From NCBI GenBank assembly GCA_030622585.1, contig JAUXFZ010000077.1, positions 1-8,585 of the forward strand: a stretch of 8,585 bases of DNA, read 5' to 3'. The stretch comes from Myxococcales bacterium (GTDB lineage Bacteria > Myxococcota_A > Polyangia > Polyangiales > Houyiibacteriaceae). Under the pieces are notes generated by a model. It was given only the letters and a program-made list of their open reading frames with translations. It had not been told where the DNA came from and did not search any database. A program made the translations under genes and the position numbers. Positions within the stretch are counted from its first letter, which is position 1. Every line of letters begins with the position of its first letter. Positions 6,849-8,585 of this stretch are shown piece by piece.

Positions 6849-8585
6849 GGTGCGCCCTCGCCGCCCTGGTTTTCGTCCATCACGTCGCGGAATTCGTCAT
6901 CGAGGGCCTGAAGCTCGCGTGCACGCTCCCGGGTCAGCCCGTCGATGCGCAGTCGGTGATCTTCACGCCGCGCCCAGGAGATATCGATCTTGCCGAGGTC
7001 CGCCCGCAAGACCAACTCGTAGAATCGGTCACGGACGCGATGGAAGTTGAGATATGCGATCGCGCCGACGACGTCTTCGGTTTCGCCCTCGAGTGAGCGG
7101 AGGGCCACGCGGTAGCGGGCGAGGTTGACGGTCTCTTCGTCGACCACGACCAGCATCTGCGCGACCCGTCGTCGTACCATGTCGGCGACCTCCGCGTCGC
7201 GTCGATCGAGCTGGCGTTCCACGGCGGCCACCCGGGAGAATGCGGCGTCGTAGGCACGACCGCCCGACCCGGCGAGCTCACGCTCCCGATCGACCAAGCT
7301 GTTGAACTTCGAGCGCTCCGCATCATCTGCCTCATACCGCTTGTCGCCGACCCCGACGTGGAGGCGGCCGACTTCGAGGCGGCGACGGATCCAGGTCAGG
7401 TCCTCTTCATGCTTTTTGACCTCCGCGGTGTGCGCCTCGAGCTGGGCGCGCAGCGCCTTGGGGTCGACCTTCGCTGGGTCAACGGCGGCCAGACCCGTCC
7501 TCGACGCGACGATACGTGCTTCGAGCCCAAGGATCTCCACGCGCAGCCCCTGGAGCTCGCGCTCGGCCGCACGGTACTCTTCGAGCTTTTCGAAGTCGCG
7601 ATCGACGAACTGTTCTGTGTCGACCGGCATCTTCATCACTTCGGAGTAAAGTTCCTGGCGCCGTGATCGAACGCGTGAGACCTCGCCCCCTCGGCTGCCC
7701 CGGGTCTGGGCCTCACTGCTGATCAGGGTCCCACGGGCGCGGGCCGCGCGGTTACGTAGCCCCGTCGTCCTTTCCCGCTGTCGGCGGAGGTCGGAGAATA
7801 CGCTCACCCGATTGGGCGCGCTCAGGGCCGCGGTGATCCGTTCGGCGAGATCGTCGGTTTCCCGCACCAACTGCTTGGCCTCACTCAGATCAGCGAGCAC
7901 CTCGAGCGCCCGCTCGTAGTCCCCCCCGAGGACGACCCAACGCCGGGCGGACGCCGGCAGGAAGTCGTCAATGTCGAAATATTCTAGGTTGCTGCGTACA
8001 ACCTGTCGGAAATAGGCGTGAAGGTCGGGGTGCTCGCGGCGCGTGCGATCCAGCTCGTCGCGGATAGGCCCGAACGTCGCCCGTGCCTCGTCGAACACCA
8101 CCTCGGCTTCGTTGTAGCGGCCGCTACGGGCCAACAGGTCGCCCCTTAGAACCTGGCCGTCCGCGTTGAGCGGGCTATCGGGGGCCGCCACGGAGAGGAG
8201 CTCCAGCGCGCGCTCGGCCTGAACGGCATCGCCCATCCTGATGTAGGTCCACGCGAGCTCGTACAGGGCTGGGGCGAAGAGCGACGAGGTTTGTTCGATC
8301 GCGCGATAGGCTTCGAGCGCCTGTTCGAGTTGGTCGCTTTCGTAGTAGAGACGCCCGAGCGCGAGGTACGTCAGTGGGACGACACGGCGTTCCTGCTCGT
8401 TCGTTGCTTCGTTCCCGAGCACGCCGTGGAATGCCGCAATCGCGTCGAGGTATTCGCCCCGCAGGGTGTGAATGGTCCCGACGAAATATTTGGACCTCAA
8501 GGAAAACTCCGTGCCGCCCGGGATCGCGACAAAGCCCTGACGCGCCTGCTCGAGCCGTACTTGATCGACCCCTCGAAGCGCGGCG
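6845..8585 (-). CDS. gltC: GltC-like TPR and coiled-coil envelope protein (5' end missing)
   Basis: Partial gene. The reading frame stays open to the right edge of the window, so the true start and any signal peptide lie outside; an in-frame TTG at 8500 is internal, because the 28 codons before it are open and protein-like. At least 579 residues are present (numbered from the first full codon). Residues about 30-165 form helical TPR-type repeats, for example the segments beginning YFVGTIHTLRGEYLDAIAAF and ALGRLYYESDQLEQALEAYR. Residues about 265-405 and 430-475 are strongly charged, heptad-like and probably coiled coil; a shorter charged helix (about 550-570) precedes the Gly-rich C-terminus. 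No catalytic motif or transmembrane segment is seen. The stop overlaps the next gene's start (ATGA). The GltC/NfsC assignment rests on the TPR content, a size compatible with GltC (about 670 residues from memory), and its place directly before the GltD-like gene, as in the nfs order. It could be another TPR scaffold. The gene being real is near certain; the name is moderate. Confidence 0.6.
   Translation of the reverse strand, partial: AALRGVDQVRLEQARQGFVAIPGGTEFSLRSKYFVGTIHTLRGEYLDAIAAFHGVLGNEATNEQERRVVPLTYLALGRLYYESDQLEQALEAYRAIEQTSSLFAPALYELAWTYIRMGDAVQAERALELLSVAAPDSPLNADGQVLRGDLLARSGRYNEAEVVFDEARATFGPIRDELDRTRREHPDLHAYFRQVVRSNLEYFDIDDFLPASARRWVVLGGDYERALEVLADLSEAKQLVRETDDLAERITAALSAPNRVSVFSDLRRQRERTTGLRNRAARARGTLISSEAQTRGSRGGEVSRVRSRRQELYSEVMKMPVDTEQFVDRDFEKLEEYRAAERELQGLRVEILGLEARIVASRTGLAAVDPAKVDPKALRAQLEAHTAEVKKHEEDLTWIRRRLEVGRLHVGVGDKRYEADDAERSKFNSLVDRERELAGSGGRAYDAAFSRVAAVERQLDRRDAEVADMVRRRVAQMLVVVDEETVNLARYRVALRSLEGETEDVVGAIAYLNFHRVRDRFYELVLRADLGKIDISWARREDHRLRIDGLTRERARELQALDDEFRDVMDENQGGEGAP
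6855..6859 (-). promoter_or_regulatory. Ribosome binding site for the gltD-like gene
   Basis: GAGGG on the minus strand, six bases before the ATG at 6848. It lies inside the last codons of the upstream gltC-like gene and supports this start together with the ATGA overlap. Confidence 0.7.

Larger units (their letters stand above)
18..8585 (-). other. Translationally coupled glt/nfs-type operon (five genes, open at 5' end)
   Basis: All four junctions overlap: ATGA (6845-6848), TGATG (3013-3017), ATGA (1720-1723) and TAGTG (1467-1471). There is no room for an internal terminator or a conventional intergenic promoter, so one message is expected, started from a promoter beyond the right edge. The operon may continue past the left edge, where a GltH-like outer-membrane gene would be expected by synteny; only 17 bases after the last stop are visible and they show no hairpin. 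Confidence 0.75.

Noticed and set aside
6845..8500. The C-like gene as a complete 551-residue protein starting at TTG 8500
   Set aside because: The frame remains open from 8500 to the window edge and continues helical protein-like sequence (LRGVDQVRLEQARQGF), and no signal peptide follows the TTG, so the gene is partial.

Overview
The window is a single stretch of five genes, all on the minus strand, with essentially no intergenic DNA. Read in the direction of transcription (right to left), it encodes: (1) the 3' part of a TPR plus coiled-coil protein that runs off the right edge (GltC-like); (2) a 1277-residue exported TPR protein (GltD/AgmU-like); (3) a 431-residue TPR lipoprotein (GltE/AglT-like); (4) an 84-residue exported protein at the gltF position; and (5) a 483-residue single-pass inner-membrane protein with a degenerate FHA-like cytoplasmic domain and a C-terminal AgmX/PglI-type TonB-like domain (GltG/PglI-like). 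Only bases 1-17 lie outside a gene, and no promoter, terminator, RNA gene, mobile element or CRISPR array is visible.

The set and its order match the trans-envelope Agl-Glt gliding machine of Myxococcus xanthus and its paralogue, the Nfs spore-coat machine. As I recall them, the M. xanthus gliding genes are split between a gltD-gltJ cluster and a separate gltK/B/A/C cluster, while the nfs genes form one block, nfsA to nfsH. Here the C-like gene overlaps the D-like gene by 4 bases, so C-D-E-F-G are in one operon. That resembles the nfs layout, or an unsplit ancestral layout, more than the M. xanthus gliding loci. The window therefore supports a Glt/Nfs-type envelope-spanning complex, but it cannot say whether the complex drives gliding, surface polymer transport or something else. 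No AglR/Q/S-type (TolQ/R-like) motor gene is in the window.

High GC content (about 60-65% by eye), the TPR-rich envelope proteins and the AgmX/PglI C-terminal domain point to Myxococcota (formerly Deltaproteobacteria). The genus cannot be determined here. 

How the parts probably work together (inference from the families): GltG spans the inner membrane, receives a cytoplasmic input and extends a flexible periplasmic linker ending in a TonB-like domain. The C- and D-like TPR proteins would be periplasmic scaffolds, E would be tethered to the outer membrane by lipid, and the small F protein would be periplasmic or membrane-anchored. All four junctions overlap by 1-4 bases (ATGA, TGATG, ATGA, TAGTG), and three of the downstream genes have a clear Shine-Dalgarno sequence inside the preceding gene. 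This suggests a co-transcribed, translationally coupled set made in balanced amounts.
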